A stretch of 64,000 bases of DNA, taken from positions 234,416 to 298,415 of the forward strand of contig JANVCC010000160.1 of assembly GCA_025345505.1 (NCBI GenBank), in the 5' to 3' direction. Below are positions 21,901 through 33,800 of this stretch, one piece after another. The position numbers and the translations under genes are program-made. Source of the DNA: Todiramphus chloris collaris. Lineage: Eukaryota; Chordata; Aves; Coraciiformes; Alcedinidae. Positions within the stretch are counted from its first letter, which is position 1. Each line of letters begins with the position of its first letter. The notes under the pieces are model-generated. The model did not search any database, was not told where the DNA came from, and worked only from the letters and a program-made list of their open reading frames with translations.

Positions 21901-22817
21901 CCCTGGCCGACTCGCTGAGCCTGGAGCTGCCTGCGGAGGCGGATGACACCCTGTCACCCAAAGCGGGGCTGTCACCCAGGCCCAGTGCGGGGGCAGAGGA
22001 GAGAGATGCCACGGCTCTGCTGAAGACCCGGACTCTACCAGAGCTCCCTGTGCCACAGGCCAAGCCCACGGTCTCAAGCACGCCCCCACGGTCCCCTCTG
22101 CCCAAGGCACCCCGTGCCGTGCTGCCGGCTGAGGACCCATCCAGCGTGTACTCGGAGCCCCTGGACTCAGTGAAGGGCTTCCGCCCCAGGCTGGACCCGC
22201 TGTACTCGGACCCCATAGACAGCAAGCCCACGGGTGGGGCCAAGGCGCCCAGCGGTGCCTCGGACGAGACGAAGCTCCGGCTGCCGGCGCCGCTGTATTT
22301 GGGCACATACGAGCAGGTCCGGGCTGAGGGATGTGGCCAGGCACCCGTGGCGCCGGGGCAGAGGGAGCACATCTATGATGAACCCGAGGGCCGCGCTCCC
22401 CCCTTGCTGCCCCTCGCCACCTGCATTTACGATGAAGCACGGCCCACGGGCAATGCCTGGCGCACCCAAGGCCATGACGGCGGAGGTGGCTACGAGTACC
22501 CCTACAACCCCAGCACTGACGACTACTCAGTACCTGCCTTCCAGACCAAGGCCAAGGGCCCCAAGCCAGTGCCAGCCCCCAAGCCCCAGGCCTCCTTTAT
22601 CCCTAAAGGTGCCGAGAGGAGCGGGGATGCTGGCAAGTGGCGGGGGAATGCTGCTTCCGAGAAGGCTGTTGTCAAACCCACGCTGAACAGCAGCAACAAC
22701 AACAACGTGGAAGTGCTGTACAGCCAGGTGGTGAAGCCCCAGCATGTGCAGAAGAAGGAGCAGTCTGTGGATGAATGCAGCTTGTCACCTGTCTATGAGG
22801 ATCTGGGAGAGATATAG
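15899..22817 (+). CDS. DOK1: DOK1, docking protein 1
   Basis: Membrane-recruited adaptor that is phosphorylated by receptor and Src-family tyrosine kinases, binds RasGAP and Nck, and dampens Ras/MAPK signalling. Exons: 15899-15957 (then gap), 16550-16846, 19533-19644, 19788-19960 and 21705-22817, with canonical GT-AG sites and consistent phases. The start MDPPAMEGPLLVQHSHKFGT matches human DOK1 MDGAVMEGPL. It is followed by a PH domain (SWFVLYPASQHGVARLEFFD), an IRS-type PTB domain (FWVTVQRTEAAERC, LLRRYGRDK, VMFSFEAGRRC) and a tail with YSEP, YSDP, YDEP, YEYPYNP, YSVP, YSQV and YEDL motifs. GYELPYNPATDDY of human DOK1 is nearly the same here, which separates it from DOK2 and DOK3. Expected length is about 585 residues (human 481). 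The PH-PTB linker and tail are longer. Confidence 0.96.
15958..16357. other. Assembly gap of 400 N
   Basis: Unsequenced stretch covering the end of DOK1 exon 1 and most of intron 1. The GC-rich flanks explain the failure. Open frames that cross it are meaningless. Confidence 0.99.
16550..16846 (+). CDS. DOK1: DOK1 exon 2 (PH domain)
   Basis: Exactly 99 codons in phase 0, from RWKRSWFVLYPASQHG to KLCEIAFP, forming nearly the whole PH domain. Acceptor CGCCTTGCAG, donor CCG|GTGAGC. Very GC-rich at third positions. Confidence 0.95.
16847..19532 (+). other. DOK1: DOK1 intron 2
   Basis: Intron of 2.7 kb. I see no exon, repeat family or RNA gene in it. Confidence 0.75.
19533..19644 (+). CDS. DOK1: DOK1 exon 3 (linker)
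   Basis: Encodes the PH-PTB linker from GNGPSDAG to MAVNSIYYSRDE, equivalent to human LEMLENSLYSPTWE. Donor GAAG|GTGGGA, acceptor CTTGCCAG. Confidence 0.92.
19788..19960 (+). CDS. DOK1: DOK1 exon 4 (PTB domain, first part)
   Basis: Encodes VNAFWVTVQRTEAAERCELR to WPYRLLRRYGRDK, highly conserved with human DOK1. Acceptor CCCCACAG, donor AAG|GTGGGG. Confidence 0.96.
19961..21704 (+). other. DOK1: DOK1 intron 4
   Basis: Intron of 1.7 kb without recognisable exons or repeats. An open frame starting at 21414 simply runs from this intron into exon 5. Confidence 0.75.
21705..22817 (+). CDS. DOK1: DOK1 exon 5 (PTB end and tyrosine-rich tail)
   Basis: A 370-codon terminal exon from VMFSFEAGRRC to LGEI and a TAG stop. 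Tail tyrosines in SH2-binding contexts: YSEP at 22149, YSDP at 22203, YDEP at 22374, YDEA at 22428, and YEYPYNP, YSVP, YSQV and YEDL further on. The YxxP sites fit RasGAP and Crk/Nck SH2 recognition. Confidence 0.96.
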   Translation: MMFSFEAGRRCDSGPGNFTFETKQGNEIFRLVEASIREQKAQVEENRQSCDSLESDSPSMVLIRQALADSLSLELPAEADDTLSPKAGLSPRPSAGAEERDATALLKTRTLPELPVPQAKPTVSSTPPRSPLPKAPRAVLPAEDPSSVYSEPLDSVKGFRPRLDPLYSDPIDSKPTGGAKAPSGASDETKLRLPAPLYLGTYEQVRAEGCGQAPVAPGQREHIYDEPEGRAPPLLPLATCIYDEARPTGNAWRTQGHDGGGGYEYPYNPSTDDYSVPAFQTKAKGPKPVPAPKPQASFIPKGAERSGDAGKWRGNAASEKAVVKPTLNSSNNNNVEVLYSQVVKPQHVQKKEQSVDECSLSPVYEDLGEI

Positions 22818-23205
22818 TGTGTTGCTGCTCTGTGCCTGAGTGGGGAGAACTGAGGAGCCCAGGACTGTTCCTGTGCTTTGGGGCTGGGGACTCCTCTGGC
22901 TCAGGCAGAGCCCATCATGCCCACCAGTGCCAAGGGCCTGCATTTCCCTGGAGGCCCTTGCCACAGCCGTGGCTGATGCAGGTGCCAGTGTGCTGCTCTG
23001 GAGCTGGATCTGCTGCCCCGTCCCGATCCGCAGGAGGACTGGCTGGGTGCCCTGCGCCTGCTGCTCCGGCTCTGCTCTGGCTCCCTCTCCGACTGGGCTG
23101 CGGGGTTGGGATGCCTGTTGTGGTGCGTGGAAGACTGCTTGCCATCAGTCTCCAAAAGTATTTTTATACAAAATTATTTTAATATTAAAGTCTGCGTGTC
23201 TCAGA
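22818..23205 (+). other. DOK1: DOK1 3' UTR
   Basis: About 390 bases after the stop, ending near the ATTAAA signal at 23184-23189. The cleavage site is inferred, not seen. Confidence 0.7.
23184..23189 (+). terminator. DOK1: DOK1 polyadenylation signal ATTAAA
   Basis: ATTAAA within an AT-rich patch, followed by a GT-rich stretch (TCTGCGTGTC). It is the first plausible signal after the stop codon. Confidence 0.75.
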
Positions 23206-26200
23206 AGGAAATGTTTGCCTGTGGCATGTCTGGGCTGTCAGGCATATGGATGGGGAGATGCTGGTGTGGTGCTGCAGAGCCAGGGGGCCTGTCTGAGTGG
23301 TGCTCACATGGTGGCATGTTCGTGTCTGTGCCAGAGCTGCCGAGCTAAGAGGAAGCAGTGAAGAAAAGCCTGTGCCAGGTCCAGCTGTGGCCACAATGCT
23401 CTGATGCCAGGGGATTAAGGGATACGAGAGTCAGGCTCACAGATACCTTTATGTGCTGGTTGGCTCACAAAATGTTGTGATGGCCTCAGAGCATTAAGGC
23501 TGGGCAGGGCCAGGCTCCACCTCTGCTGCAGCTCAGGGACTCTTAATTAGTCATGGGATTTCTTGCTTCCCAGCCCAATCCCTCTGCTGCTTTCCCCCTG
23601 CTCCCAGTTGCTTTTGAAAAGCCTGGGGTGGCCCAGTCTGGATCCCGTTGACTAGTGGCAAACATGGTGATCCCTGCTGTGTGGTTAGGGCAGGGGTTTG
23701 GCTGTGCTTGCTGCGCGGGCAGCCTTGTGCAGAAACCCTTGAAGGGGAAAACCAGGATTTCCAGTGGTTTTGAGAGATTTTATATCCTTTGTGTGTGCGA
23801 TTAGACCAGTCACCCTGACACTGTCCCCGAGACCAGACAGGGCTATGGATGACTTCTGTGCGTTTATCAGCCTGTAGGTATGAACAGCAGCCAAACACAT
23901 GGCTGACAAGCAGCAGTGATGTACCTGTGCAGAGGACTAAGCATGACCTCTGCAGCCCCAGCTCAGACCCAAGGGGCCACAAACCACTGGGGAAGCCTGG
24001 AGGTCCCCAGACTGGTGAGATGGTGACAAGATGGTGACCTCTGAGCATTTGGCTGATGACAAAGTTCCAGGAGGGTCACCTCAGTCCTGTAACAATACAG
24101 CACAGATGTAGCCAAGACCAGTTTCTGTCTATTTTCCTGTGCTGGGTCCTTTTCCCCACTGGGGTTTTGCTGCAGAAGGGGAAAAGCATAAGGGGCTTTG
24201 GGAATCTGTGGTGGTTCCTGCCTGGTATGAGGGATACAAGCAGCAGGCATCTGCCGCTCATGGTTGGCTGCTGGGTGGTTCTGTGCTTGTGTTCCTGTCC
24301 ATGGTGGGTCCATGTATGTGTCCCAAGAGCAGTTCTGCCCACCTGCTCTGGAGAAGAGCTCTGGGCATTGCTTAGCAGGGGGCCCAGGCCACCTGCCCTT
24401 AATACTTGCTCACAACTCCAGTGTGAGGCTCGAAGACTTAAACAATGAAGAGCAGCCCCTGAGGAGCAGAGTCCTGGGGCTCTCCCTTCCATATGGCTGT
24501 GGGTATTTGTGCATCTGTATTTTCACGCACGGTGTCTGCTCCCTTGGACATGTCAAGTGGCTGACCCAGCTTTCACTGAAGAGGGTGATGGGGAGGGAGG
24601 AAAATGCTCCAGCATCTGTGCCAGACCAGTGGTCTCTGCACAGCCCTGCACATTTTGCTGTGAGGGAAGTGTATTTATTTTTCTTGCTTCAGCAATTGCA
24701 TCATCTCTTGTAACAGCTGACTTGGGACTAAGACATAAATGCATAAGAGTTTACAGAATCCATCTGCCTTCACAGAATCCTAGAGTGCTTTGGTCTAGAA
24801 GGGATGTTAAAGATCACCTAGTTCCAAACCCTGGCCACGGGCAGGGACACTTTCTAATAGACCAGGTTGCTCAGGGCTCCGTCCAAGCTGGCCTTCAACA
24901 CTTACAGGGATGGGGCAGCCACAGCTTCTCTGTACAACCTGTTCCAATGTCTCACCACTCTCATGGTAAGGAGTTTTTTCCTTGTATCTAATCTAAATTT
25001 CCCCTCTACCAAAACTTTATCCCTCGTCCAATCCCTGCACTCCCTGATGAAGAGTCCCTCCCCATCTTTCCTGTAGGTCCCCTTGAAGTACTGTAAGGGA
25101 ACAAGAAGGTCTCCCCAGAGCCTTCTCTTAAGGCTGAACAACCCCAACTCTCTTGGCCTATCCACATACAGGAGGCTCTCCAGCCCTAGGATCATCCCTT
25201 GGATCATCTTCATGGCCTCCTTTCAGTTTCCTTTGCCTCACTTCCGCTGTCCCCTTACAACTGTTTTCCATGTGTTGAACTGTGAAGAACCTGGGTGTAG
25301 CCCAAGCACAGTGGGGGCACGTTGCGGTGGTTGTGTGCCTTCACTGAATTCAGTCTGCGCTTGGGAAACAGCATCCTGGCAGCCAGCCCTGAACAAGGCT
25401 TCACTGAGGTGCTGGGGGATGTGGGGCTCATGCTTGGCTGCTCACTCTGCCCCTTTTCTCACAGCGCAGAAATGGTCCTGAATGAGCAGCTTTGCTCGCC
25501 TCTGCCCAGTCCAGGTGCTATGGGCCAGGCTGGGTGGTGCATGGGAAGTCCTCTGGCTATCGGACTTGCTAATGCAAGGACAGCCTATGTGCCTCCCTGT
25601 CCTCTGCTGTGCCCCAGATTAGCTATGTCGGAGTCCTGGTCTAGCAGCCACAGCTGGGATGCAACAGAAGCAGAAGTCTTGTCTGTGGTGGCAGTTTTTA
25701 CTAGGAGAAAATGACTGAGCTGCTCAAAAGCCAACTGACCTCTTCTCCTTGGGGCTACTTTTTTGTTTTCCACTCTGAAAGACGTGTCCTTTTACAACAG
25801 CTACGTCCTTCCCTTTAGGGTCTGGCATGGGACAGGCAGGAGACAACTGTTCTGCCACAATGTCCGTTCTCATGCTGGCATCAGGGAAGCACCCAAGTTC
25901 CCTCTGGCTGATGAGAGCTGGTCAGTGGAACAGCACAGATACTGCCCTGCATCACACTGTGGTGGTCAGGTGGAGTGCTTTTCCACAGGGACCCCCAAAG
26001 AGCCCAAATTCAGTGATTTGCTTTCCCTTGTAGTCCCGTTTCCCTTTAAGCAGCTTCCTTCTATCAGCAATAAATCACGTGCCCTTTTGTCTACCCATTC
26101 CCACTGGCAAGGTGTTTTGTTGACTTTGTACCCCAGTTCGGTATTTATGATGTGGATACCAAAGTGATTTCCACCCGCATCATCAGTTCAGACAAGATAA

Positions 26201-26764
26201 TCCCCTGTTGCCTCTCTCCCCTCCCCCCATCTGCCTGATTTTGTAATTTTTTGTGGTGGTGTTGGTTTGTGTGTCCCAGGCAGGGCTGTTTGTAGGTGTG
26301 TTGTTGCCCTTGGCTGCTGCTCCTTCCCTGGTTTCTTGTGCTGTAAATACTTTGGAGACAGGCAGGGGTTTGCAACCAGCTCACATACCCCAAGAAACCT
26401 GCACCATGGTGCCTGCAGGGGTGTCTACCCTGTCCTCAAGGTACCTGCCTTTGACATCTTAGCCCACACAGCCACCTGAGATGCAGCTGCTGCCAGGTAT
26501 GGGGTGCTGCCAGGGCACAGGAAGAGCAGGTCCATGCCCTTTGTGGCTGGCAGGGCCTGTTACTGAGCTGAGATCCCAGGGAAAAGAGATGGGCCTGGTG
26601 GCTCTGCTCTTCTGTGCGTAGCAGTCTCCCCAGGATCATGGTGTTTGCATCGTGCCCTTGGTCAACTGCAGCCGTTTCTCAGGAAGCACAGGTCATTGCT
26701 GGGACTGCTGCACACAACACACATTGCAAACCACAGGCAGTAAGTGAACATCATGGACAATAAC
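23206..26764. other. Convergent intergenic region between DOK1 and M1AP
   Basis: Contains a CR1 fragment at 24752-25235. I recognise no exon or RNA gene elsewhere in it. Confidence 0.65.
24752..25235 (-). mobile_element. CR1 LINE fragment (3' end)
   Basis: The minus strand reads ELGLFSLKRRLWGDLL and RLDTRKKLLTMRVV, the CR1 C-terminus. The 3' end at the left carries the ACAGAATCC repeats typical of CR1 tails. 5'-truncated. Confidence 0.92.
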
Positions 26765-26770
26765 TTTATT
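26765..26770 (-). terminator. M1AP: M1AP polyadenylation signal AATAAA
   Basis: Minus-strand AATAAA about 970 bases after the M1AP stop. I found no earlier canonical signal. Confidence 0.6.
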
Positions 26771-27736
26771 GTGAAACAGCTTCTCAGAATGCGGTAAGTA
26801 GGACACAAACCCCTGCTGGTGCTCGGCACCCAGGAAGCCCTATGAGACCACCCTGCCTTGTCTCAGTTGAGCTGTCCCCAGCTCTGGCCCTGCCGGGACA
26901 GCTGTCCTGTGTCTGTTCTGAAGAACAGTCAAGCACTGGGAAGAAGCTCCGTGGAAAGCTCCAGGCCAACTTCCCCTACTTTCTGAATTCTCGTTCAGAA
27001 AGCACTTGCTGCATTGGCTTGCAGGACAGCCCCATAGGCAAACAGGCCATGAGGAGCAGAGCATCCAAGCAGCAGCTGGCTGTAAGGACAGTGCTGTGCT
27101 GCAGCTCCAGCTGCGTGAGCTGCCACTGTGCATTATGCTGGCTTGGCCCTTGCTACAAACCCCTTCATGAGGTGGGGACTTGGACAGTGAAGCCAATCAG
27201 AGAAGCAAGCAAATCAGCATCGTCATGGGTAGTGCTGTGGTCAGCAGGGCAGCATCCAGGGCTTTGAGATTAAATTCACAAGACGCGTTTTATGCCTATT
27301 CAAGCAGCCTGCTGAACCTGCTTCTGCAGGCTGAAGGCAACTTGACGTTACTGCCTACTTATCTGCCCGACTTCCTCACCGCCCTGCCTGCAGCTTCTCT
27401 GCACCCACTGACAGCAATCTGTGGTTTGTGGCCTGTACTAACCCAGTCTCAGACAACAGAATTTGAGGCATGGTGGTGATGTGTGCTGACAAGGATGGAA
27501 ATATATGGGGTGTTCTGGGGGATAGAGGGCCCTGGAGTAGCAGGCTTCCTGCAGACTGACTGGGTGACTAATGAAACAATAGAACAACAAGGAGGAACAA
27601 GTGATGGGAAGTGCCCGTCTGACCAAGGCCAAGCTTCATGTCTTGCCTGACCACTTCCGGCCCATGCAAAGGGCTTGGCAGCCGAGCAAGAAGCTGAGTG
27701 ACTGCATGTGAGCAGGCTCAGGCAGTGCCCTGGGGC
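26771..27736 (-). other. M1AP: M1AP 3' UTR (inferred)
   Basis: The stretch between the stop codon and the first AATAAA. No repeat or exon is recognised in it. Confidence 0.5.
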
Positions 27737-27877
27737 TCACTGCAGGAACTCCTCATACTCCTCGGGGAGCAGGGAGCGCTCACAGATATCTCTTCTCTCT
27801 GCTGCTGGTCTGACCACGTGGACAGGAGAAGGAGCCATCAGAAGGGGTGCCACCGCAGCTTTGGCTTTGCTCTGATG
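27737..27877 (-). CDS. M1AP: M1AP coding exon 9, stop
   Basis: 46 codons and [22 protein letters not shown] aligns to human TNRARATVAPLPMTPVP, and the end [14 protein letters not shown] aligns loosely to the human FFLPSEWEKD end. Acceptor GTGTTACAG. Confidence 0.9.
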   Translation of the reverse strand, partial: HQSKAKAAVAPLLMAPSPVHVVRPAAERRDICERSLLPEEYEEFLQ

Positions 27878-30800
27878 CTGTAACACAGGGGCAAAATATA
27901 CACCTCATGGAAGGAGGTGCTGGCTTGTCCAGCAGCGCACTGTCCAACTGTCTGCACGTGCCAGCTGTTCAGCATCACCTCCTCAAGTACTCCATGAGCT
28001 TCTACACCCAGACATCCACCAGCTGCAAGTGGATGTTGCCCCTGCCACGTGCTGCCTTCCCGGTACTGCCAGGGTATCAGGAGCCACCCTCAGCCCTTCA
28101 CAGGACGCAGACCGGGAGGCCAGCACAGGGACTATCTAGGCTAGACAAAGGCAGGAGACATACCTGCTTGGGTAGATGCCGCTCCGGTCGCTGGTCCCTG
28201 GGCTGGGTCTGCTGTCTGTGCAGAGGTTTGTACAACATGCTCTTCAGGTGTTTGTAGAGGTTGCTTTTTAGGTGCAAGGGGTTATAAGAAACTTCCACTT
28301 CCAAGCTGTTCAAGGCACTCTGCTCAGACAGAAGAAAGAACCTAGTGGCTACAAGATGTGACAGGTAGAGGCTGTACTGTTTGCTTGGGGGTTTTTTTGG
28401 TTTCACTGTGGAGCGCTTTTTTTCAGGGAGTGTGGATCCTCTCCACAGATGCTGTGCAGGGCTGTCAGGGACATACCTCTATGGGGCCACACACTCTCTC
28501 GGGATGTTCATCAAGGAGGGCTGGGAAGGCTGATGGCAAGAGGAGCTCTCTGATGGCAACTGCTTTGACAAGTAGTGTGGCAGAGTCAGAAGGAATAATG
28601 ACATAGTAGGAATGCACCACGATGTTCCAGTTTGGACTGGTGTTCTGTGGCTCACGTTTGGCCAAAAGCATCCACTTCCTCTTCTAAATGGCAAAAGCCA
28701 AAAGCAATGTGAACAATGGGCAACAGCTGCTTACTTCAGCACCTCCACTGTAGGAGCAGAGACATTCACACACATCAGAACAAGAACGCTATTCTGCATT
28801 ATGGTTGAGGATAGTATTTTGTTTGAATGTTTGGGTTTTTAACCGATTGCAACACAATTCTTAAGAAAAACATCCAGTTTTTCTTTACAACTTGCCAGTA
28901 GTGGGAAGTTCTGCACTTTCTAATCCTTGGTTAATCATTTTCACAGCTAAAGATGCACATCTAACTCCAACCCTGACTTTTGCACTTTATACTTCCAACC
29001 ACTGGATTTCTGATAGGCCAGAGAGCCTTCTCTAGGGTTTGATGTGCTATAGCACCTTTCCAGTGGATACACTGGCTGGAACGATTTACAAGCTGAACTC
29101 TTGCCCATGAGATGAAGCTGCAGCTTTTGAAATATGTTTTCTGGTGCAGATGAGACAGGTCTTCCTAGATGTGCACCAACTATTCCTTTCTATGGCAACC
29201 CCTCCCCATGGGAGTCAAATTTTCACACACTCACCAGAAGACTATGACATAGAGCATGGAAGCTGTGCTGGTTTATCTCCAGTTCATCCCAGTCTAGCCG
29301 CCAGCAGCTTGTGGGCTTGATGATGAGGGGTAGGCCATACAGTACAGACTCACAGACTCCTTCAGACTTCAGAGCCCTGCAAGTACACAGCTTGTGTTTG
29401 TGAAGCACATGACACCGGCCAGGAGACTCTGCCGGGAGATGTGCAGCTTGAGTGGCTATGGCAGTATCAGCTGCAATGCTGCTTCAAGCACTTAAGTGTC
29501 TGCATCACTGTGGCCCGTCGCTATGAAACCATGCAGAAAAGTACGGCTGCAGTGAAAAGAGGCTTTCTTGTTGATTTTCAGGTTCCCTTGTGTCTGTGTT
29601 GACAAGAGCATGCCAAAAAGAAAACCCCATCTTCATTCATTTTTTACACAAACCCAATTGTTCGTCTGGCCTCTTGGACAACAACTCACCCAGCCACTGC
29701 ATCTCTTCCTATGTAATTTTTACTGGATCGTGGTTCTTCGCTAAAACTGACATGTGCTCTACTCCTGCACAGAGCCAAGCCCTCACCACAAACACCGTAC
29801 AGACTGCACAGTGCTTGGCACTGCCTGTGCATAGCACATTTCTGCTCTGTAATGTGGCATTATTAAGTAGCTTCAGTGCACTGTTCTGGGGCCATTTACA
29901 CACAATGAGTGAGTGCTCTTCAGGTACTGACAGGATGAGAATCCTTTTAAGAACAACCATATGGTTCAGAAATGACACTTTTTTTTTCCCTATAATAATC
30001 CTCAGAAAAGACACTAGAGAGCATCACTTTTCTTGTTATGCTCTGTGCTTCCCAGTCATAGACTGCTGACAGGAAAGCAAATAAATTCTTATGAGAAGTC
30101 ACACAGAACTATGAGGCTTCATGTGCTTTCTTACTAGTACTCACCTAGTTAGCTCAGGCTCTGACATCCAATTAATTGCTGTGGCCTCATCAGGTGGTGA
30201 GAGAACAGCAGAATTATATATAGAGCAATGGCTGAAATCTACAGAACTTCACATTGGAAGGAAACAACTGTTGTATGAATAACATCTATGGTGCCACACT
30301 CTCTCCTGGTTTGGCTGGGACAGAACCCCAGTCCAGCCATGGCCTGCAGGCTGTCAGCAGTTTGGAGTCAGCCAGGGCAGCTGACCCGAGCTGGCTCCAG
30401 GTGTGTCCCAGACCAGAAACTTCACACTCAGTATAAAGGGGCAAGTTTGCTGGGGATGGGGCTCCTATTTGGACTCTTGCTCCAGTTCCTCCTGACCTCT
30501 TCTTCCTTCTCTTGAAGATGCCTTTCCCATCTGTTGTGACTGGCATACGTCTGCTGGGCTGAGTATAACTTTGTACAATTTATATTGGTATTATTTTGTC
30601 TATTTCACTAAATCTGTTTTCATTTCAACCCACAGGTCTTCTTTTTCCCAATTCCCCTTTCCTGCCGGGGAGGGTCACTGGGTGATAGAGCAACTGCTGT
30701 AGTTTAGCCCAGGATATGGTCTGAACAAAGATGCGCTGATAAAGCGTTGCTGTTGTAACACCGGCTTTGACTCTGCCCTCCTGTCTGCATGCGTGGGATG

Positions 30801-33800
30801 TGCTGTTCCATAAACACTAAGATATGGGGGTTGAGGGTGTATCACATCAGAGTTTTGCTCACCAGCACTTTGAGTCCCCAGCACTTTATGGTGCTGTTAC
30901 TAGGGCCCAGCTGAAGCTGCACAGAAAGAGTGAAGGCTGCTGCTACACCGGCCTTCCCGTTCCCAAGCACAAAGCACCTAACAACACTTACTTTACAACC
31001 TGGAGTTTGTACAGCACTGTAGCTGGCCAGGCTGCCATCTGGCAGGGTGAGTTCCAATCTGCTGCTCTGATGGGGCCATCGGCTGTGCCAGAAAGCAGAG
31101 CTGGGTCAAGCATTCGCTCCTGCAAATCACACTTCAGGCACACTGGGCAGGAGAAGGAGATTGGGTTAGATTGCTGGAAATGGCAATGTTCAGCACGTGA
31201 CACTCAAAGCACTTACAAACACTAAGTTAATGTTTTTTAGCAACAACAACCATGAAGGAAAGAACAACACTGAATGCTGTGGCACGAGGCAACAATCTAT
31301 CCCCATTTAGACACAAGGGGAAATGCCGCATCCTTGGCACATCAGTGAAACAATTGGTTGGTAACCGGGCAGGCAAGTTCCAATTTTGGCGATGAGTGGC
31401 CAGCTGTAGAGGGAGCAGAAGTGTGTTTCCCAATGCCACACTGGGTTTGGGGCCACACATTTCCTGCCAGCTTTTCTATCTGTGCGCAGCCAAACCCATC
31501 ATGCAGGTGACACTGACTCTGGTGGAATGCGATACATAACTGCAAACAAATTCCCTGCCTTTCTACAGATTTATTCAGTGTGGAAAGATAAAAAAACCTG
31601 CAACTTGGTTTGTCTTGCTAGTTATAAGGCAATGCATCAAGTATGAAATTCAATGTTATATGAAGGAAAATCCACCCTTAACAAAATATCATCATTGCCT
31701 GTGCTTGTCTGGAGTCTCTTATGGCAGCTACCACATAAATAAAGTCACACCAGACTTTCTGGTCTGCTTGCTGTGGAGCACACACGAGCTTTGCTTCCAA
31801 TTAGAATGTGCCCGTGGATCACCAGAAGACCAGTGCGTTTCTGCGTGATGGCAACGGGAAGCTGTACGTGAGTGCCATACTGGAGCGGCATATAGTACAT
31901 TACTGGAGAGGCATGGAAAGGGGATGGCCAGAACTGCACGTGCAGCTTCCCATGGCATTGCAGTGGTGAATGCAGGGAACAACAACCTAGAAGAAGCACC
32001 TATGTCTGCTGTAGCTGTTGGTGTTTTCAGTGCTCACCCAAGGATGGATTAAGGATTTGGACTTAGATTAGTGAAGGAAAAAAACCTTATAAATTTTCCC
32101 ATGCAGTATTCTAACTGTTGGCAGCCCCAGCTAGAACACTGGCTATTTTAGTGCTAAATCAATAGATATAATCCAAGTCCCTTTGTAAGGCAGCCTTTAC
32201 TTAAGTGCAGCTTCGGCACAGACTTTTTTAGTATCAAACACAAGAAACACAATATTTAGTGCTATACAACTGAGCTGGAATCTCCTTGTCTCTCAGTGTA
32301 TAAGGTCCCTTTTGCCTTCACCAAGCAGGCTATAAATTCACACACTCTTCAAGAGATGTTTTTGCTGCAGAATGGAAATGAATTATAGCATCAGCAGCCA
32401 TGGGACATGGCAGCAACCTGGAAGTGTTCTAAGCAAATGGCCCTTCTAAGACCACAGAAGCTCCAGATAGCTTTTGAAGTCACCCAGAGACCTCACTTGG
32501 GTCTCTAAATGTGGGGGAACATGCCCACAGGACAGGCCTGGGTAATCTTTAAGGTTGTGGGATTTAGGAGCTCCGGGCAGATGAGGAGAGAAAATTAAGT
32601 ACTTGGGGTGGTCCTGGGTGCAGTGGCATGGCTGAAGCCTCCTGATGGAAGGAGGAGATGGAGGTGCTCTCTCTCTGTGCCACAGTCATGTAGCCATGTT
32701 TTAAACAGCATCTCCAAGCTGATGACATTGTCCTCTACAGTTTGCACATCAATGTCCATTCCCAGGATAGCAATGTCTGCAGGGAAAAAAAAAAAGATGA
32801 AAAAACACAAATATTTTCAGCCATAGAAAAGAGCATTTGTTCGCATTTTCCACTACACTCCTTAGTCCCTCAAGCGCTTTCACGTAAGAAGCGCTCCAGA
32901 GGCCATTACCACGCCAATCACAGCACAGTGCTGTGATGCCAGCCCTCTTAAAAGGACAGTGCTAGAAGCTGAGCTGCTCCACAGGCCACAACAACAGCTT
33001 CCTCATCAATGGAGTGGGAGAACTGGCTAGTACCATCTTCAGAGGACTAGCTGTGACATGCAAACCATTTTCTGCCATGGGCATCTTAGCACTGGCCTCA
33101 GAGACACTTCTCATGATTTTAAGCCATTTCTTCCTTTCCATAAGCAAGGGACACGGGATATGTGATGCTATGAGAAGTCAGAGAGCCTGCAAAACTGACA
33201 TGCTCTACTAATGGGGGATTTTGTAGTAGTGATGGAAAGTACTGCTCCTCATACAGAAGGTGAATGTTACTTTGCAATACAGCCCCGTGACTAAATTGCT
33301 AAACATCCTCAACATGTGTTTAGAGGAGCAGCTAGTCACAGACCTGAGAGGAACAGAAGCAAAACTTGACCTGGACCTGACCAGCACACAGGACATGTTT
33401 CAACATGACCGCTGAAGTACCGCTTGGTAACACAATCCCACAGCAGAACATCCATCCTTGTAGATACAATAGTCAAAACTTTCTGGCATGGTTACGTATA
33501 ATTTCAAACACAAGAAATGCATAAAATTTAGAGACTTGTTAAAAAGAAATTAAAAGGAGAAAATAAAAACGTTTGCAAGGACATAGCAAGTATTTAAGCT
33601 ACCATGTTGGAGCTGCAGAGCACGTTTACGATTGAGCAACAACATTTAGGAATGGAGAAATGCAGGCTGGACAGCAGAGTTAGGGAGGTCAAAAACAGAA
33701 TAAAACCCTTGCTAAAAAAGAAACAAACCCAAAACTTCCCCCAAGTAATAATTCAAAGGTGCATCCAAATGAGAAGCTAGCATAAAGTCTAGCAGAATAA

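Noticed and set aside
24902-25213. Minus-strand frame of 103 codons
   Set aside because: It is the C-terminus of a CR1 LINE, not a host gene.
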